From: Phytoactinopolyspora mesophila
GTDB lineage: Bacteria > Actinomycetota > Actinomycetes > Jiangellales > Jiangellaceae
DNA length: 64,000 bases
Assembly: GCF_010122465.1 (NCBI RefSeq)
Contig: NZ_WLZY01000002.1
Location: 1 to 64,000, forward strand
Direction of reading: 5' to 3'
Every line of letters starts with the position of its first letter. The stretch's first letter is position 1. Under the pieces are notes generated by a model. It worked only from the letters and a program-made list of their open reading frames with translations. It had not been told where the DNA came from and made no database searches. A program made the position numbers and the translations under genes. Shown one piece after another: positions 32,712-42,712 of this stretch.

Positions 32712-34385
32712 TTGCGTGATGCACCCATCTTGGTGTTAACTGAATTTGTGCATACACAGAAGCCTGACTCCGATGGCTTCCTGACGCACAGGCAAATACT
32801 GATCGTTCTCGGCGGTTTGATGGCCGGGATGTTTCTGGCCGCGCTGGACCAGAGCATTCTCGGTGTCGCCTTGCCGCGCATCGTCAGCGAGCTGGGTGGC
32901 CTGAACCACCTTTCGTGGGTGGTCACCGCATATCTGCTGACGACGACGGCCTCCACGCCCCTGTGGGGGAAGATCTCCGATCTCTATGGACGCCGGCCGA
33001 CGTTCCAAGCCGCGATCGTGATCTTCATCGTTGGGTCGACGGTCGCGGCGCTGGCGGACAGCATGGGGATGCTGATCGGCGGCCGGGCGGTACAGGGTCT
33101 GGGCGGGGGAGGCCTGATCGCCCTGGCCCTGGCCATCGTCGGCGATGTCATCCCACCCCGGGAACGCGGCCGTTACCAGGGCTACTTCGGTATCGTCTGG
33201 GGGTCGGCAAGCGTCGCGGGTCCCCTTCTGGGCGGATGGTTCACCGACGGGCCGGGCTGGCGATGGATCTTCTGGATCAACCTGCCGGTGGGTGTGGCCG
33301 CACTGGTGGTGACGTCGCTGGCGCTGAGGATGCCGAAAGTCCGCCGAGAACACACCATCGACTACTTCGGAGCCGCTCTCGTTGTGGCCGCCGTCAGCTC
33401 GATCCTCCTTTACACCGCGTGGGCTGGCGGCGAATTCGGGTGGGGCGACTCTTTCTCGCTCACCCTGCTCGGATCGGGCGTGGTGCTGGCGCTGGTGTTC
33501 GTCTGGTGGGAGTCGCGCGCCAAGGAACCCATCATCCCGCTGCGGCTCTTCCGGGGACGTGTCTTCAGCCCGGCCGTGGTCTTCACCCTGATCATGGGCA
33601 TCGCGATGTTCGGCGGCCTGATCTACCTGCCCATCTACATGCAGGTGGTGCAGGGCATGTCGCCGACGGAGTCCGGTCTGGCGATGCTTCCCGCCATGGT
33701 CGGGATCTTCACGAGCTCGATCGGATCCGGGCAGCTGATGACCCGGACCGGCCGGTACAAGGTGTTTCCCATTCTCGGCGTGGTGATCACCGCCATCGCG
33801 ATGTTCCTGTTGTCGACCCTTGGCACATCTACTCCGTACTGGCAGGTGGGCCTCTACGTCTTCCTGTTCGGCTTCGGACTCGGGTTCACGATGCAGATTC
33901 TCGTGACGATCGCGCAGAATGCCGTCGACCGTGCCGACATGGGCGTCGCGACGTCGAGTATCACGTTCTTCCGGTCGCTGGGTGGAGCACTGGGAACGGC
34001 CGTCTTCGGCGCCGTGCTCAACGCCCGCCTGGCACACCACCTGCGTGACGCGCCGGCCTTGGTCGCGCCGGAGGGATTCGACGAGGCCAACGTGGCCAGC
34101 AACGTCCAGGCGATCCAGGCGCTGCCGGACGACGCACGAGCGGCGGTGACCGAAGCATGGGTCAACGCCTTGGGCAACGTGTTCCTCACAGCGCTGCCAT
34201 TCCTCGCGATCGCGCTGGTGGCGGCCATCATCATCCCGGAAATCCGGCTGGGCACTCGCGACGACGCGTCTCCTCTGACCGGTGCGTCGGCGGTGCCTGC
34301 GGCCGGCGCTGTCCCGCCCGCAGGAAACGAACCCGCGCCGGGCGCCGCCCCCTCCTCCGGAGACAGCACACACACTCCGCGCTGA
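32712..34385 (+). CDS. MFS multidrug exporter, DHA2 (EmrB/QacA) type
   Basis: 557 residues with 14 predicted helices. Diagnostic motifs are [19 protein letters not shown] (motif D1), [12 protein letters not shown] (motif A) and [20 protein letters not shown]. It exports drugs or metabolites with proton antiport. The TTG start at 32712 has GGAGG about 13 nt upstream; GTG 32748 is an alternative. The last 60 residues form an Ala/Pro/Gly-rich tail. No TetR or MarR regulator is adjacent. Confidence 0.92.
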   Translation: MRDAPILVLTEFVHTQKPDSDGFLTHRQILIVLGGLMAGMFLAALDQSILGVALPRIVSELGGLNHLSWVVTAYLLTTTASTPLWGKISDLYGRRPTFQAAIVIFIVGSTVAALADSMGMLIGGRAVQGLGGGGLIALALAIVGDVIPPRERGRYQGYFGIVWGSASVAGPLLGGWFTDGPGWRWIFWINLPVGVAALVVTSLALRMPKVRREHTIDYFGAALVVAAVSSILLYTAWAGGEFGWGDSFSLTLLGSGVVLALVFVWWESRAKEPIIPLRLFRGRVFSPAVVFTLIMGIAMFGGLIYLPIYMQVVQGMSPTESGLAMLPAMVGIFTSSIGSGQLMTRTGRYKVFPILGVVITAIAMFLLSTLGTSTPYWQVGLYVFLFGFGLGFTMQILVTIAQNAVDRADMGVATSSITFFRSLGGALGTAVFGAVLNARLAHHLRDAPALVAPEGFDEANVASNVQAIQALPDDARAAVTEAWVNALGNVFLTALPFLAIALVAAIIIPEIRLGTRDDASPLTGASAVPAAGAVPPAGNEPAPGAAPSSGDSTHTPR

Positions 34386-34532
34386 TCGTCGGGTCCTCTG
34401 GTGCTCTTGTGGCATGTGTCCATGAGAGACCACTTGGGGGTGGGGTCGTCGGGGGGAGCGGTGGGCGCCCGGCTGTGCTGTGACCTTTCATGTCTCGGCG
34501 GGTGGTGGGGCTTGGATCGTCCGGCGTGGTCC

Positions 34533-34860
34533 GCACGACGATCTTCACGACCACTGCCGCGGCGCGTCCGTGCTGGGGTGTCGCCGGTTGTGAAGATCGC
34601 CGTGTGAACCACGACGGCCGCCGGGGCCGTATTCGGGGGTTGTGAAGATCGTCGTGCCAAACCATGCGGCTGTGGGCGGTCGGGCTTCACACGAGTGGGG
34701 ACACACCGGTTGTGAAGATTGTCGTGTGAACCACGACGGCCGCCGGGGCCGTATTCGGGGGTTGTGAAGATCGTCGTGCCAAACCATGCGGCTGTGGGCG
34801 GTCGGGCTTCACACGAGTGGGGACACACCGGTTGTGAAGATTGTCGTGTGAACCACGACG
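34533..34860. repeat. 122-bp tandem repeat array with inverted sub-repeats
   Basis: Two apparently identical 122-bp units occupy about 34611-34732 and 34733-34854. Partial units precede (from about 34570) and follow them. Each unit carries two copies of TTGTGAAGATYGTCGTG. An inverted copy (GCACGACGATCTTCACGACC) lies at 34533-34552, so the array can fold into alternative hairpins. It lies between the convergent MFS and hypothetical membrane genes. The remainder of 34386-34532 shows no gene. Confidence 0.9.
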
Positions 34861-34864
34861 GTTG

Positions 34865-35365
34865 TCAGGGGACGATCAGCAGGGCCAGGGCGACGAGCGA
34901 CTGACTCGCGGCCTGCACCACGGCGAACCGGCGTAAGGACGGCACCAGAGCGGCGGCCTCGACGTCGGTGTCCCACGGGAGCACCGCGGCAAGCGCTGCC
35001 GTGCTGTGCGTCGCGTGCACGCTCAGGACCGCGCCGGCGGTCCACACCGACAACCCCGGGTCGGTGACGAGCACGGTGAAGGCGGCGAATCCGAGGAACA
35101 CGGTGGCGGAGTGTGAGGCGGGCCGGACCACGGTCGCGGCTGCGGACAACGCCAGCATCACCAGCATCGCCGCGTTCGGATCGGCCCATAACGTCATGAT
35201 CGCGATGGTGGCGGCACAGGTGAGCCCGAGCAGCATTCGTAGCGACCAGGCGGGGATCGTCGTGCCGACAGTGCCGGACCCGGGCAGCCTCGAAGGGCCG
35301 CCCGGCTCCGATTCGGTGGCCGGCGGGCTGCCGGTGGTGCCCGGGAGGGCAGCAGGATCGTTCAT
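34865..35365 (-). CDS. small hydrophobic membrane protein, function unknown
   Basis: 166 residues. A Gly/Pro/Ser/Thr-rich N-terminal 35 residues is followed by four hydrophobic segments (about 42-62, 65-85, 88-112, 145-166). It is not recognised as a known family. It is the last gene of a four-gene operon with 4-nt overlaps throughout; the DUF58 gene precedes it. Genes in this position of DUF58 operons often encode small membrane partners. Its stop is immediately next to the 122-bp repeat array. Confidence 0.7.
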   Translation of the reverse strand: MNDPAALPGTTGSPPATESEPGGPSRLPGSGTVGTTIPAWSLRMLLGLTCAATIAIMTLWADPNAAMLVMLALSAAATVVRPASHSATVFLGFAAFTVLVTDPGLSVWTAGAVLSVHATHSTAALAAVLPWDTDVEAAALVPSLRRFAVVQAASQSLVALALLIVP

Positions 35366-36747
35366 CGGTGCCGGCTCCTTCTTGGCGCCCGGGCGAGGCG
35401 GGCCAGGTTCAGGGCGAGCTGACCAGGGTCGGCCGGGGTGACGGTGACCCCCTGTGCGGTCAGTGCCGCCAGCCGTTCGTCCCGTTCGGCGAGCACGATA
35501 CGTAGGGCCACAGCCATCTCCCGGTTCTTCGACGGCACCCGCAATGGTTCCGGTAGAACGTCGGCAGCCAGCACCGGGTGGCCCGCCCGCCGCCAGCCGG
35601 CCGCCACGTCGACGATGTCGTCGTCGAAGAAGACGGAGGTGACCACGATGATCGAACCCGGCGGGAAGGCCGGGATCCGGCGCGCGAGCCGGGCCAGGTC
35701 ACCGGAGCTCGGCCGGCGGGTGTGCCGGGCCAGATGATTGCGCAGCCGGATCAGATGCCGGCTTCCGCTGGCCGGGCGCACGAGTGTGGCCGGGTTGGAC
35801 AGGTCGATCATGCCGACCCGGTCTCCGTGGGCCAAGTACGCGGCCGCGATGGACGACACGGTGTCGACGGCGAGATCGATGCTGGTCCGGGAACCGTGGT
35901 CGCGGGCCTCGCGTGGTGTCACCTCGCTGGACGCCGACCATTGGGCCACATCGGCGGAGAGGTCGTACCGGTTGTCCAGGCAGCACATCACATCGGCGTC
36001 GGCATCGACGAGCGTACGCCGGGTGTACAGCTGTTCGTCGACGCCGGATTGGCGGGAGGTGACCCGCCAGTCGATTCGACGCAGCCGGTCGCCGGGCACG
36101 AATGGAGAGATCTCATGCAGTTCGGTGCCCTCTCCCGGGCGCCGGGTGCGGTGCGCGCCGACCATTCCGGCCGGCCGCGGGGGCAGGGCGCCGGACGGAA
36201 GCCGCGAGGTGATCGCCGGCAGCACCTTGGCCGTGAACGGGGCACCTTCGGTGGGGCCGGCCACCCAGAGCGCGTCGTCGGCCGCAACCAGATGGGTGGG
36301 ACGGGCGAGCACGTGGGTGCCCCAGGTGGTGATCTCCATCTCGGTCACGATCTGGCGGGGCTCGTGGTCACGTCCCGGCGCCTGGACCGCCACGCGCTCA
36401 CCGTCGCCGTCCTGAATGGTGGGCGGCAGGATAACGGTGACGAACTGCCCGGACGACGGCGCGAGGCTGGTGGCGAGCTTCGCCCGGTGACCGGAATCCA
36501 GCCGCTCGGGGCCGATGACGCGGACCTCCGGTGGAGCGCCGAGGCCGGACTCACCGGTCCATGCCCGGGCCAGCGCGCTGTGGCGGCCGTGCGCGAGCGC
36601 GGCGCCGAGCGCCAACGGCACCCCGAGCAGCAACAGCTCGGTGCGCCCCAGCACGAGCGCGAAGCCGGTCAGCACCACCGGAAGCGCGACGGCCCGGCTG
36701 TATGCCGGGGTGGGGATCCAGTACCGGCGCTTCGACAGCCAGCTCAT
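35362..36747 (-). CDS. DUF58 domain protein
   Basis: 461 residues. Two hydrophobic stretches lie at about 20-50. The DUF58 core near 225-245 has the family signature FVPGDRLRRIDWRVTSR, followed by a von Willebrand A-like fold (DVMCCLDNRYDLS as the MIDAS-like strand). It normally works with a MoxR AAA+ ATPase in cell-envelope or stress functions, but none is present here. It overlaps both neighbours by ATGA. Confidence 0.88.
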   Translation of the reverse strand: MSWLSKRRYWIPTPAYSRAVALPVVLTGFALVLGRTELLLLGVPLALGAALAHGRHSALARAWTGESGLGAPPEVRVIGPERLDSGHRAKLATSLAPSSGQFVTVILPPTIQDGDGERVAVQAPGRDHEPRQIVTEMEITTWGTHVLARPTHLVAADDALWVAGPTEGAPFTAKVLPAITSRLPSGALPPRPAGMVGAHRTRRPGEGTELHEISPFVPGDRLRRIDWRVTSRQSGVDEQLYTRRTLVDADADVMCCLDNRYDLSADVAQWSASSEVTPREARDHGSRTSIDLAVDTVSSIAAAYLAHGDRVGMIDLSNPATLVRPASGSRHLIRLRNHLARHTRRPSSGDLARLARRIPAFPPGSIIVVTSVFFDDDIVDVAAGWRRAGHPVLAADVLPEPLRVPSKNREMAVALRIVLAERDERLAALTAQGVTVTPADPGQLALNLARLARAPRRSRHR

Positions 36748-37256
36748 TCCGGCCCCGCACGCTGATGGGACGGCTTGTTTCGGGCCGCGGTCGCACCGCC
36801 GGCGGCGTCCAGCTGCTCGATCGCCCGCACGATCCGCTCGATGGTCGGAAGGTCTGGTTGGAAGCTCTCGGAGCGCAGCACTGTGTGCACATCGTGACCG
36901 AGAAGTTCAGGGCCACGGACGTCGTCCCACACCACCCCGAGCCGGTGCATCTTGACCGCGGCCAGCCTCTGTAACCGGTGCTGGAGGCTGGGGTCGGGAA
37001 TTCGGCCCGACCGAGCCTGCTGCCCGAGCCGGCTCGCCAGCCGTGCCACCTGGCTGGACCCCCCGCTGCGCAGCCGGTTCGCCGTCCTTGGCCAGGGCAG
37101 ATGCGCTCCCTCTGGCCAGTATCTGGGCGCCCAGACGGCAACGCCAGCGACGACGATGCCCATCAGAACCGGACGCCACCCCTGCACCCCGACCGCGAAG
37201 GCGATGAGCCCGACGGCCGCCCCAGCGCCCGGACCGAGGATGTACCAGCGTTTCAT
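36744..37256 (-). CDS. hypothetical membrane protein of the DUF58 operon
   Basis: 170 residues. Two N-terminal helices (about 5-25 and 28-45) are followed by a soluble, basic, helical C-terminal part. No family is recognised. It overlaps the DUF4129 gene upstream and the DUF58 gene downstream by 4 nt each, so the products are made in a fixed ratio and probably form one membrane complex. Confidence 0.75.
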   Translation of the reverse strand: MKRWYILGPGAGAAVGLIAFAVGVQGWRPVLMGIVVAGVAVWAPRYWPEGAHLPWPRTANRLRSGGSSQVARLASRLGQQARSGRIPDPSLQHRLQRLAAVKMHRLGVVWDDVRGPELLGHDVHTVLRSESFQPDLPTIERIVRAIEQLDAAGGATAARNKPSHQRAGPE

Positions 37257-38026
37257 GGCGCGTCCACCGTGTCGTGGTCGAGCGGACGCAGCGTCCGCAA
37301 GATAGCTGCCAGTGCGGTGCGGGCCGCCTCGACGTCGCGGGCGGACATGTTCGGATCGGCGGCGAAACGCGCACGGTGGTACAAGTCGCGAAGCAACAGG
37401 GTCGCCGTCTCATCGGCGTGGTATTGGCGCAGCAGACCGGCGGTGAACTCGCTCGGTGTCTGGGAACGCCGGCGCGGCACACCGGATGCCTCGGCGGCCG
37501 CCTCGAGCCCGAGCCATGCCTCGATGACGGCGTCGCTCCCGCTGGCATGCTGCGCATCCAGGGCACTGCTCGCGGTCCGGACGGCTTTGCGGAGCTCGTC
37601 GACGTGGTCGGGAAACTCGTCCAGGTGGCCGCCGACGACGTTGCGCCGCTGCCGGGAAAGGAACCCTTTGGGCATCCGCCGGACGATGAAGGCGATGACG
37701 GCGGCGAGCACCGCGATCAGCACAGCCAACGCCGCGTTCCACGGGATGTTGATCTCCCGTGGCGTGTAGTCGCTTTCGAGCTCTTCGAGCCACTCAGCGT
37801 ATGGGTCGTCGGGTTCGGCCGTCGGGGGCGGCAGCGGCACCGGGGTGCTCTGCCCGCCCTGCCATTCCGGCGTGACGACCTCCATCCGGCCCATCCCGGC
37901 GATGGCGACGACGAGCAACGCCGCGGCCATGAGGACAGCGATGGCCGGCAACCGGCGCCCGATGCGGTGATCGGTGCCGCGGCTGGTCGCCGCGTCGTCC
38001 TTGTGGTCGCGCCCGGGTTGTCCCAC
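37253..38026 (-). CDS. DUF4129 domain membrane protein
   Basis: 257 residues from GTG 38026 (VGQPGRDHKDDA). Longer in-frame starts up to 38122 exist but look unconserved. Two membrane helices lie at about 25-45 and 100-120. The C-terminal soluble DUF4129 region (about 165-250) carries GVPRRRSQTPSEFTAGLLRQ, the E-F-region typical of this domain. DUF4129 usually sits next to transglutaminase, DUF58 and MoxR genes. Here only DUF58 remains. It is first in the operon, divergent from the VKOR gene. Confidence 0.82.
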   Translation of the reverse strand: MGQPGRDHKDDAATSRGTDHRIGRRLPAIAVLMAAALLVVAIAGMGRMEVVTPEWQGGQSTPVPLPPPTAEPDDPYAEWLEELESDYTPREINIPWNAALAVLIAVLAAVIAFIVRRMPKGFLSRQRRNVVGGHLDEFPDHVDELRKAVRTASSALDAQHASGSDAVIEAWLGLEAAAEASGVPRRRSQTPSEFTAGLLRQYHADETATLLLRDLYHRARFAADPNMSARDVEAARTALAAILRTLRPLDHDTVDAP

Positions 38027-38170
38027 AATGACGATACTGGCACATCTGGCTCGGCCGGCGCGTCCTGCCGACGCACGTGGGCACTCGGCGAAGATGAAGT
38101 ACGTTAGTAGTGCGGTGAGCATGGCTAGGGTGGCCGTGATGAACGCCGCACACAGTGATCAGGTGGAGTG

Positions 38171-38959
38171 ATGACCACACAGATACCAGCCGGCAAACAG
38201 CCGCGTGAGGCGACGCTGGCTGAGCCGGACACGGCTCTCGGGCCCGATGCGACGCTCGAGGCATCGGCCACGGTGTCCACCGAGGTTGATGCCGGTGCCG
38301 TGGCGGAGGACGAGGCGCTGGACGACGCCGACCTCCTCGATGACGCCGACCTGCTCGACGATGTCGCGCCGGTCGAGCGGCGGGCGTCCGGGCTGGTGAT
38401 GGGCTGGCTGCTGGTGATCGGTGGTCTGGTCGGGCTGCTCGGCTCCGGTGCGCTCTCGATCGAGCGGGTCCTGGTGGCCGGCGATCCGGACTACGTGCCG
38501 TCGTGCAGCTTCAACCCGCTGATCAGCTGCGGTCAAGTCATGGAAAGCTGGCAGGGCTCGTTGTTCGGCTTCCCCAACCCGTTCATCGGTGTCGCGGCTT
38601 TTCCGGTGGTGATCACCTTCGGCGTGATGCTGCTGGCTGGTATGCGCCCGCCGCGATGGATGTGGCTCGGGCTCTGGGGCGGCACTGTGCTGGGCGCTGT
38701 CTTTGTCACCTGGCTGTTCACCCAGAGTGTGTACGTGATCGGCGCGTTGTGCCCCTATTGCATGGTGGTGTGGCTGGCCACCATCCCCACGTTCGTGTAT
38801 ACGACGGGGTATGTGCTGTCCGAGCGGCATCTGCCGGCGCCGGCCGGTGTACGGCGGGCGATCGTCGGCAATCGCGGCCTGATCACCATGGTGTGGTTGC
38901 TCGGCATCGCGATCTTCATCGCGGTGGAGTTCTGGGACCGCTGGGACCTGGTGTTCTGA
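38171..38959 (+). CDS. vitamin K epoxide reductase (VKOR) family protein
   Basis: 262 residues, five predicted helices. The loop cysteines are in YVPSCSFNPLISCGQV and the quinone-coupled redox pair is CPYC (in ALCPYCMVVW). In actinobacteria VKOR regenerates DsbA-like oxidases for disulphide formation outside the membrane. The first 75 residues are an acidic Asp/Glu/Ala-rich cytoplasmic extension with a repeated DDADLLDDAD pattern. The ATG at 38171 directly follows an in-frame GTG (38168). No DsbA-like partner is adjacent. Confidence 0.93.
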   Translation: MTTQIPAGKQPREATLAEPDTALGPDATLEASATVSTEVDAGAVAEDEALDDADLLDDADLLDDVAPVERRASGLVMGWLLVIGGLVGLLGSGALSIERVLVAGDPDYVPSCSFNPLISCGQVMESWQGSLFGFPNPFIGVAAFPVVITFGVMLLAGMRPPRWMWLGLWGGTVLGAVFVTWLFTQSVYVIGALCPYCMVVWLATIPTFVYTTGYVLSERHLPAPAGVRRAIVGNRGLITMVWLLGIAIFIAVEFWDRWDLVF

Positions 38960-39062
38960 CGACGCGCGACCTCTGACGTGGAACACGCTAATGTTGTGAG
39001 ACAGGCGATTCCGGTCAGACGATCTCGACCTATCGCGTGGCAACGGCCGGGGCAGGAGGTGG

Positions 39063-39629
39063 ATGATGGCGATCGCACTTGAGGACGTGATCGGTACTGT
39101 TCTGAAACCGGAAGAGTATGACGCCCTGCCTGAGAACAGGTTCCGTGAGCTCGTGGATGGAGTAGTCCACATGATGGCGACGCCTTCCGGGCGGCACGAG
39201 AAGGTTGCGCACAGGCTCATCAGTGAGCTCGAACGGCGGGTGCCATCGTCTCTTGAAGTTGTTGGTGTGCAGGAGATCTACCTGCAAGATCTGCTGCGGC
39301 GTAATCCGGACGTCGTGGTAGTGACCGCGACGGCTTATGGAGACGGCATGCGCAGCAGCTACAGCCCATCAGAGGTAGAGCTGGCCGTCGAGGTTGTCAG
39401 TCCAGGCTCTGAGTCGACCGACCGGAAAGTGAAGCCGCGCGAATACGCGGAGGCGCGGATTCCACACTTCTGGCGGGTGGAGATCACTCCGGATGTCGAG
39501 GTACATACGTTCCGATTGGGCGATGAGAATTACATCGAGACAGGCGTCTTCACGCCTGGAGATACTGTGAGCGCACCCGGACTCGGCTGGGCGGCAGTGG
39601 CGGTGGCCGACCTCGTTCCCCGTCGGTGA
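39063..39629 (+). CDS. Uma2 family (DUF820) putative endonuclease
   Basis: 188 residues with the PD-(D/E)XK-like Uma2 fold: ELVDGVVHMMATPSGRHEKV, then PDVVVVTAT (catalytic Asp region), VELAVEVVSPGSESTDRKVK (ExK-like) and KPREYAEARIPHFWRVE. Start at 39063 or the next ATG at 39066; AGGAGG at 39054-39059 favours the latter. Such genes are common and mobile in actinobacteria; the function is mostly unproven. It lies just upstream of the leuS leader, 38 bp before the leader GTG. Confidence 0.88.
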   Translation: MMAIALEDVIGTVLKPEEYDALPENRFRELVDGVVHMMATPSGRHEKVAHRLISELERRVPSSLEVVGVQEIYLQDLLRRNPDVVVVTATAYGDGMRSSYSPSEVELAVEVVSPGSESTDRKVKPREYAEARIPHFWRVEITPDVEVHTFRLGDENYIETGVFTPGDTVSAPGLGWAAVAVADLVPRR

Positions 39630-39667
39630 CGGTGTGCGAGCCGATCGTTTGCGATAACCTAAGAGGC

Positions 39668-39703
39668 GTGCGAGGTCTGTTGCTCCTTATCGGGCCGCGC
39701 TGA
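39668..39703 (+). CDS. leucine-rich leader peptide of leuS
   Basis: An 11-codon ORF, VRGLLLLIGPR, with four consecutive leucine codons (CTG TTG CTC CTT, 39677-39688), starting GTG and ending TGA. No clear Shine-Dalgarno with good spacing precedes it. The predicted transcript start coincides with the GTG, so leaderless translation is likely. Position, codon content and the following terminator make it a sensor of charged tRNA-Leu for the leucyl-tRNA synthetase gene. Confidence 0.75.
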   Translation: MRGLLLLIGPR

Positions 39704-39745
39704 CGTCAAGTAGCGGGCGCCTTCAGGCGTCGTGTCGGCGCGGCT

Positions 39746-39772
39746 AGCCCCTCCTGCGGTGAGGGGCTTTTT
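39746..39772 (+). terminator. intrinsic terminator upstream of leuS
   Basis: The stem AGCCCCTC/GAGGGGCT (39746-39753 and 39761-39768) with loop CTGCGGT is followed by TTTTT. It is one of very few U-tract terminators in this GC-rich window, and it lies 46 bp upstream of the leuS ATG, so it must act as an attenuator for leuS. Confidence 0.85.
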
Positions 39773-39817
39773 GACGTCCAGGCCCGAGCACTACATACGA
39801 CGAGGGAAGCCAATTCG

Positions 39818-42703
39818 ATGACTCAGACGGACCAGAGCACGAGCGAGCAGCCTGCTGAGGCGCCGCACCGGTATACCAGCGAGATGGCCGCCGACATCGA
39901 GCAGCGCTGGCAGGACCACTGGGAGACCGAGGGCACCTTCCACACCCCTAACCCAGCGGGTGAGCTGGCCACGCCGGGGTCGGGCGCGGAGCGGAAGAAG
40001 AAGTTCTTCCTGATGGACATGTTCCCGTACCCGTCGGGTGCGGGCCTGCACGTCGGGCATCCGCTGGGCTACATCGCCACCGACGTGACCGGACGGTTCC
40101 GGCGGATGTGTGGGGACAACGTCCTGCACGCGCTGGCCTACGACGCCTTCGGCCTGCCGGCCGAGCAGTACGCCGTCCAGACCGGGCAGCATCCACGCAA
40201 GACCACCGAAGAGAACATCACCAACATGCGCCGCCAGTTGCGCAGACTGGGCCTGGCACACGATCCCCGGCGCTCGTTCGCCACGATCGATCCCGCCTAT
40301 ATGCGGTGGACGCAATGGATCTTCCTGCAGATCTTCAACTCGTGGTACGACGCCGAGGCGGACGGCGGGCGTGGGCGGGCGCGACCCATCAGCGAGCTGA
40401 TCGCGGAGTTCGAATCCGGCGCGCGGCCCACCCCCGACGGCCGCCCGTGGGCTGAGCTGAACACCGTGGAGCGTCGGCGCGTCGTCGACGATCACCGCCT
40501 GGCCTACGTCTCGGAATCGCCGGTCAACTGGTGCCCCGGTCTGGGCACCGTGCTGGCCAACGAGGAGGTCACCGCCGACGGGCGCAGCGAGCGGGGCAAC
40601 TTCCCGGTCTTCAAGCGCCGGCTGCGGCAGTGGATGATGCGTATCACGGCTTACTCCGACCGGCTGATCGACGACCTGGATCGCATCGATTGGCCGGAGA
40701 AGATCAAAATCATGCAGCGCAACTGGATCGGCCGCTCCGAGGGCGCCGCGGTCCGGTTCGCCACGTCCGCGGGGGACCTGGAGGTCTTCACCACCCGTCC
40801 GGACACCCTGTTCGGCGCCACGTTCATGGTGCTGGCTCCGGAACACCCGCTGGTCGAGGAGCTGACCACAACGGTGTGGCCGGAGGGCACCAAGCAGGCC
40901 TGGACGGGCGGGCACGAGACACCGGGTGCGGCGGTCGCCGAATACCGCCAGCAAGCGGCCGCGAAGACCGAAGTGGAACGGCAGACGGAGGGCCGGGACA
41001 AGACCGGCGTTTTCACCGGCTCGTTCGCGACCAACCCGGCTACGGGCCAGCAGATACCGGTCTTCGTCGCCGACTACGTCCTGATGGGGTATGGAACCGG
41101 AGCGATCATGGCCGTCCCGGGCCAGGACGAGCGCGACTGGGAGTATGCCGAGCGTTTCGACCTGCCGATCATCCGGACCGTTCAGCCTCCGGAAGGATTC
41201 GACGGTGAGGCGTACATCGGTGAAGGACCGGCGATCAACTCCGCCAATGACGAGATCTCGTTGGATGGTCTGAACGTCGCCGAAGCCAAGAGCGCCATCA
41301 TCGCCTGGCTGGAGTCCAAGGGGCTGGGCACCGGGACCGTCACGTACCGCTTGCGGGACTGGCTGTTCAGTAGGCAGCGTTATTGGGGCGAGCCCTTCCC
41401 CGTCGTCTACGACGAGCACGACCTGCCGATCGCCATTCCCGACGAGCAGCTGCCGGTCGAACTGCCGGATGTGCCGGACTACTCGCCGAAGACGTACGCA
41501 CCGGACGCCGCGGACACCGAGCCGGAGCCGCCACTGGCCCGGGTGCCCGAGTGGGTCGAGGTGGAACTGGACCTGGGCGACGGCCCGAAACGGTATCGCC
41601 GCGACACGAACACCATGCCGAACTGGGCCGGCTCCTGCTGGTACCACCTGCGCTACCTGGATCCCACCAACACCGAGCAGGTGGTTGATCCACAGATCGA
41701 GCAGTACTGGATGGGGCCGCAGCCTGACCGCGGCGCCAACGACCCCGGCGGCGTCGACCTGTACATCGGCGGCGTCGAGCATGCGGTGCTGCACCTGCTG
41801 TACGCGCGCTTCTGGCACAAGGTCCTGTTCGACCTGGGTTATGTCTCCAGCGAAGAGCCGTACTACCGGCTGTTCAACCAGGGCTACATCCAGGCCTACG
41901 CCTACACCGACGCGCGGGGCCAGTACGTGCCGGCCGAGGACGTCGTGGAAGTCGAGGCCGAGCCTGTGTCGTCGTACGTCTACAACGGCGAGCCGGTCAA
42001 CCGCGAGTACGGCAAGATGGGCAAGAGCCTGAAGAACATCGTCACCCCGGACGACATGTACGCCGCTTACGGTGCGGACACGTTCCGGGTGTACGAGATG
42101 TCGATGGGGCCGTTGGACGTGTCCAGGCCGTGGGAGACACGCGCCGTCGTCGGCTCCCTGAGGTTCCTGCAGCGGCTGTGGCGCAATGTCATCAGCGAGC
42201 AGACCGGTGAGGTCATCGTCGTCGACGGCCCAGCCACCGAAGAAACCCGGCGCGCCGTGCACCGGACTATCCACGCGGTACGCACCGACATGGCGAACTT
42301 GCGGTTCAACACCGCCATCTCCCGCCTGATCGAACTGAACAACCATCTGACCAAACTGGAACACGTGCCGCGCGAGGCTGCCGAGGCTCTGGTCCTGATG
42401 GTTGCGCCGGTCGCTCCCCACCTGGCCGAAGAGCTGTGGTCCCGGCTGGGCCATACCGGCTCGGTGGCGCATGCGCCGTTCCCACAGGCGGACGAGGCCA
42501 TGCTGGTCGAAGAGACGGTCACGTGTGTTGTGCAGGTTGCCGGGAAGGTCCGTGACCGGCTGCAGGTGCCGCCGTCGGCAGACGACGCCACCCTGGAGCA
42601 GCTGGCGCTGTCCTCCGAGGCGGTAGAGCGGGCGCTGGCCGGTCGCGGGGTGCGAAAGGTGATCGTCCGGGCACCGAAGCTGGTCAACATCGTGCCGGCC
42701 TGA
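39818..42703 (+). CDS. leuS: leucyl-tRNA synthetase
   Basis: 961 residues, full length for actinobacterial LeuRS. It charges tRNA-Leu with leucine in the cytoplasm. Class I motifs: HVGH at 78-81 (HIGH equivalent) and KMGKS at 733-737 (KMSKS equivalent). The editing CP1 domain lies between (for example [36 protein letters not shown]), and the anticodon-binding domain is C-terminal. The ATG start has an AGGGAAG-like site nearby. Expression is probably controlled by the leader peptide at 39668. degV follows after 9 bp. Confidence 0.98.
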   Translation: MTQTDQSTSEQPAEAPHRYTSEMAADIEQRWQDHWETEGTFHTPNPAGELATPGSGAERKKKFFLMDMFPYPSGAGLHVGHPLGYIATDVTGRFRRMCGDNVLHALAYDAFGLPAEQYAVQTGQHPRKTTEENITNMRRQLRRLGLAHDPRRSFATIDPAYMRWTQWIFLQIFNSWYDAEADGGRGRARPISELIAEFESGARPTPDGRPWAELNTVERRRVVDDHRLAYVSESPVNWCPGLGTVLANEEVTADGRSERGNFPVFKRRLRQWMMRITAYSDRLIDDLDRIDWPEKIKIMQRNWIGRSEGAAVRFATSAGDLEVFTTRPDTLFGATFMVLAPEHPLVEELTTTVWPEGTKQAWTGGHETPGAAVAEYRQQAAAKTEVERQTEGRDKTGVFTGSFATNPATGQQIPVFVADYVLMGYGTGAIMAVPGQDERDWEYAERFDLPIIRTVQPPEGFDGEAYIGEGPAINSANDEISLDGLNVAEAKSAIIAWLESKGLGTGTVTYRLRDWLFSRQRYWGEPFPVVYDEHDLPIAIPDEQLPVELPDVPDYSPKTYAPDAADTEPEPPLARVPEWVEVELDLGDGPKRYRRDTNTMPNWAGSCWYHLRYLDPTNTEQVVDPQIEQYWMGPQPDRGANDPGGVDLYIGGVEHAVLHLLYARFWHKVLFDLGYVSSEEPYYRLFNQGYIQAYAYTDARGQYVPAEDVVEVEAEPVSSYVYNGEPVNREYGKMGKSLKNIVTPDDMYAAYGADTFRVYEMSMGPLDVSRPWETRAVVGSLRFLQRLWRNVISEQTGEVIVVDGPATEETRRAVHRTIHAVRTDMANLRFNTAISRLIELNNHLTKLEHVPREAAEALVLMVAPVAPHLAEELWSRLGHTGSVAHAPFPQADEAMLVEETVTCVVQVAGKVRDRLQVPPSADDATLEQLALSSEAVERALAGRGVRKVIVRAPKLVNIVPA

Positions 42704-42712
42704 TCGCGTCCG

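Larger units (their letters stand above)
39653..39780 (+). promoter_or_regulatory. leuS transcription attenuator region
   Basis: An extended -10 (TGCGATAAC, 39650-39658) would start transcription at about 39666, at or beside the leader GTG. Downstream are GCCGCGCTGAC (39694-39704) and its near complement GTCGGCGCGGC (39734-39744), a terminator (39746-39772), and GACGTCAA (39702-39709). The last is perfectly complementary to TTGACGTC (39771-39778), the 3' edge of the terminator. Alternative foldings around a leucine leader peptide fit classical attenuation: ribosome stalling at Leu codons would favour read-through into leuS. Confidence 0.65.

Noticed and set aside
33854-34828. A 324-codon minus-strand frame over the MFS 3' end and the 122-bp repeat
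   Set aside because: Half lies opposite the MFS gene; the other half is a translation of the tandem repeat.
34570-34860. Possible CRISPR array
   Set aside because: Units are 122 bp and wholly repeated, without short repeats separated by unique spacers, and no cas gene is present.
39653-39780. T-box riboswitch before leuS
   Set aside because: No T-box bulge consensus or specifier hairpin is evident, and the short Leu-codon ORF explains the terminator better.
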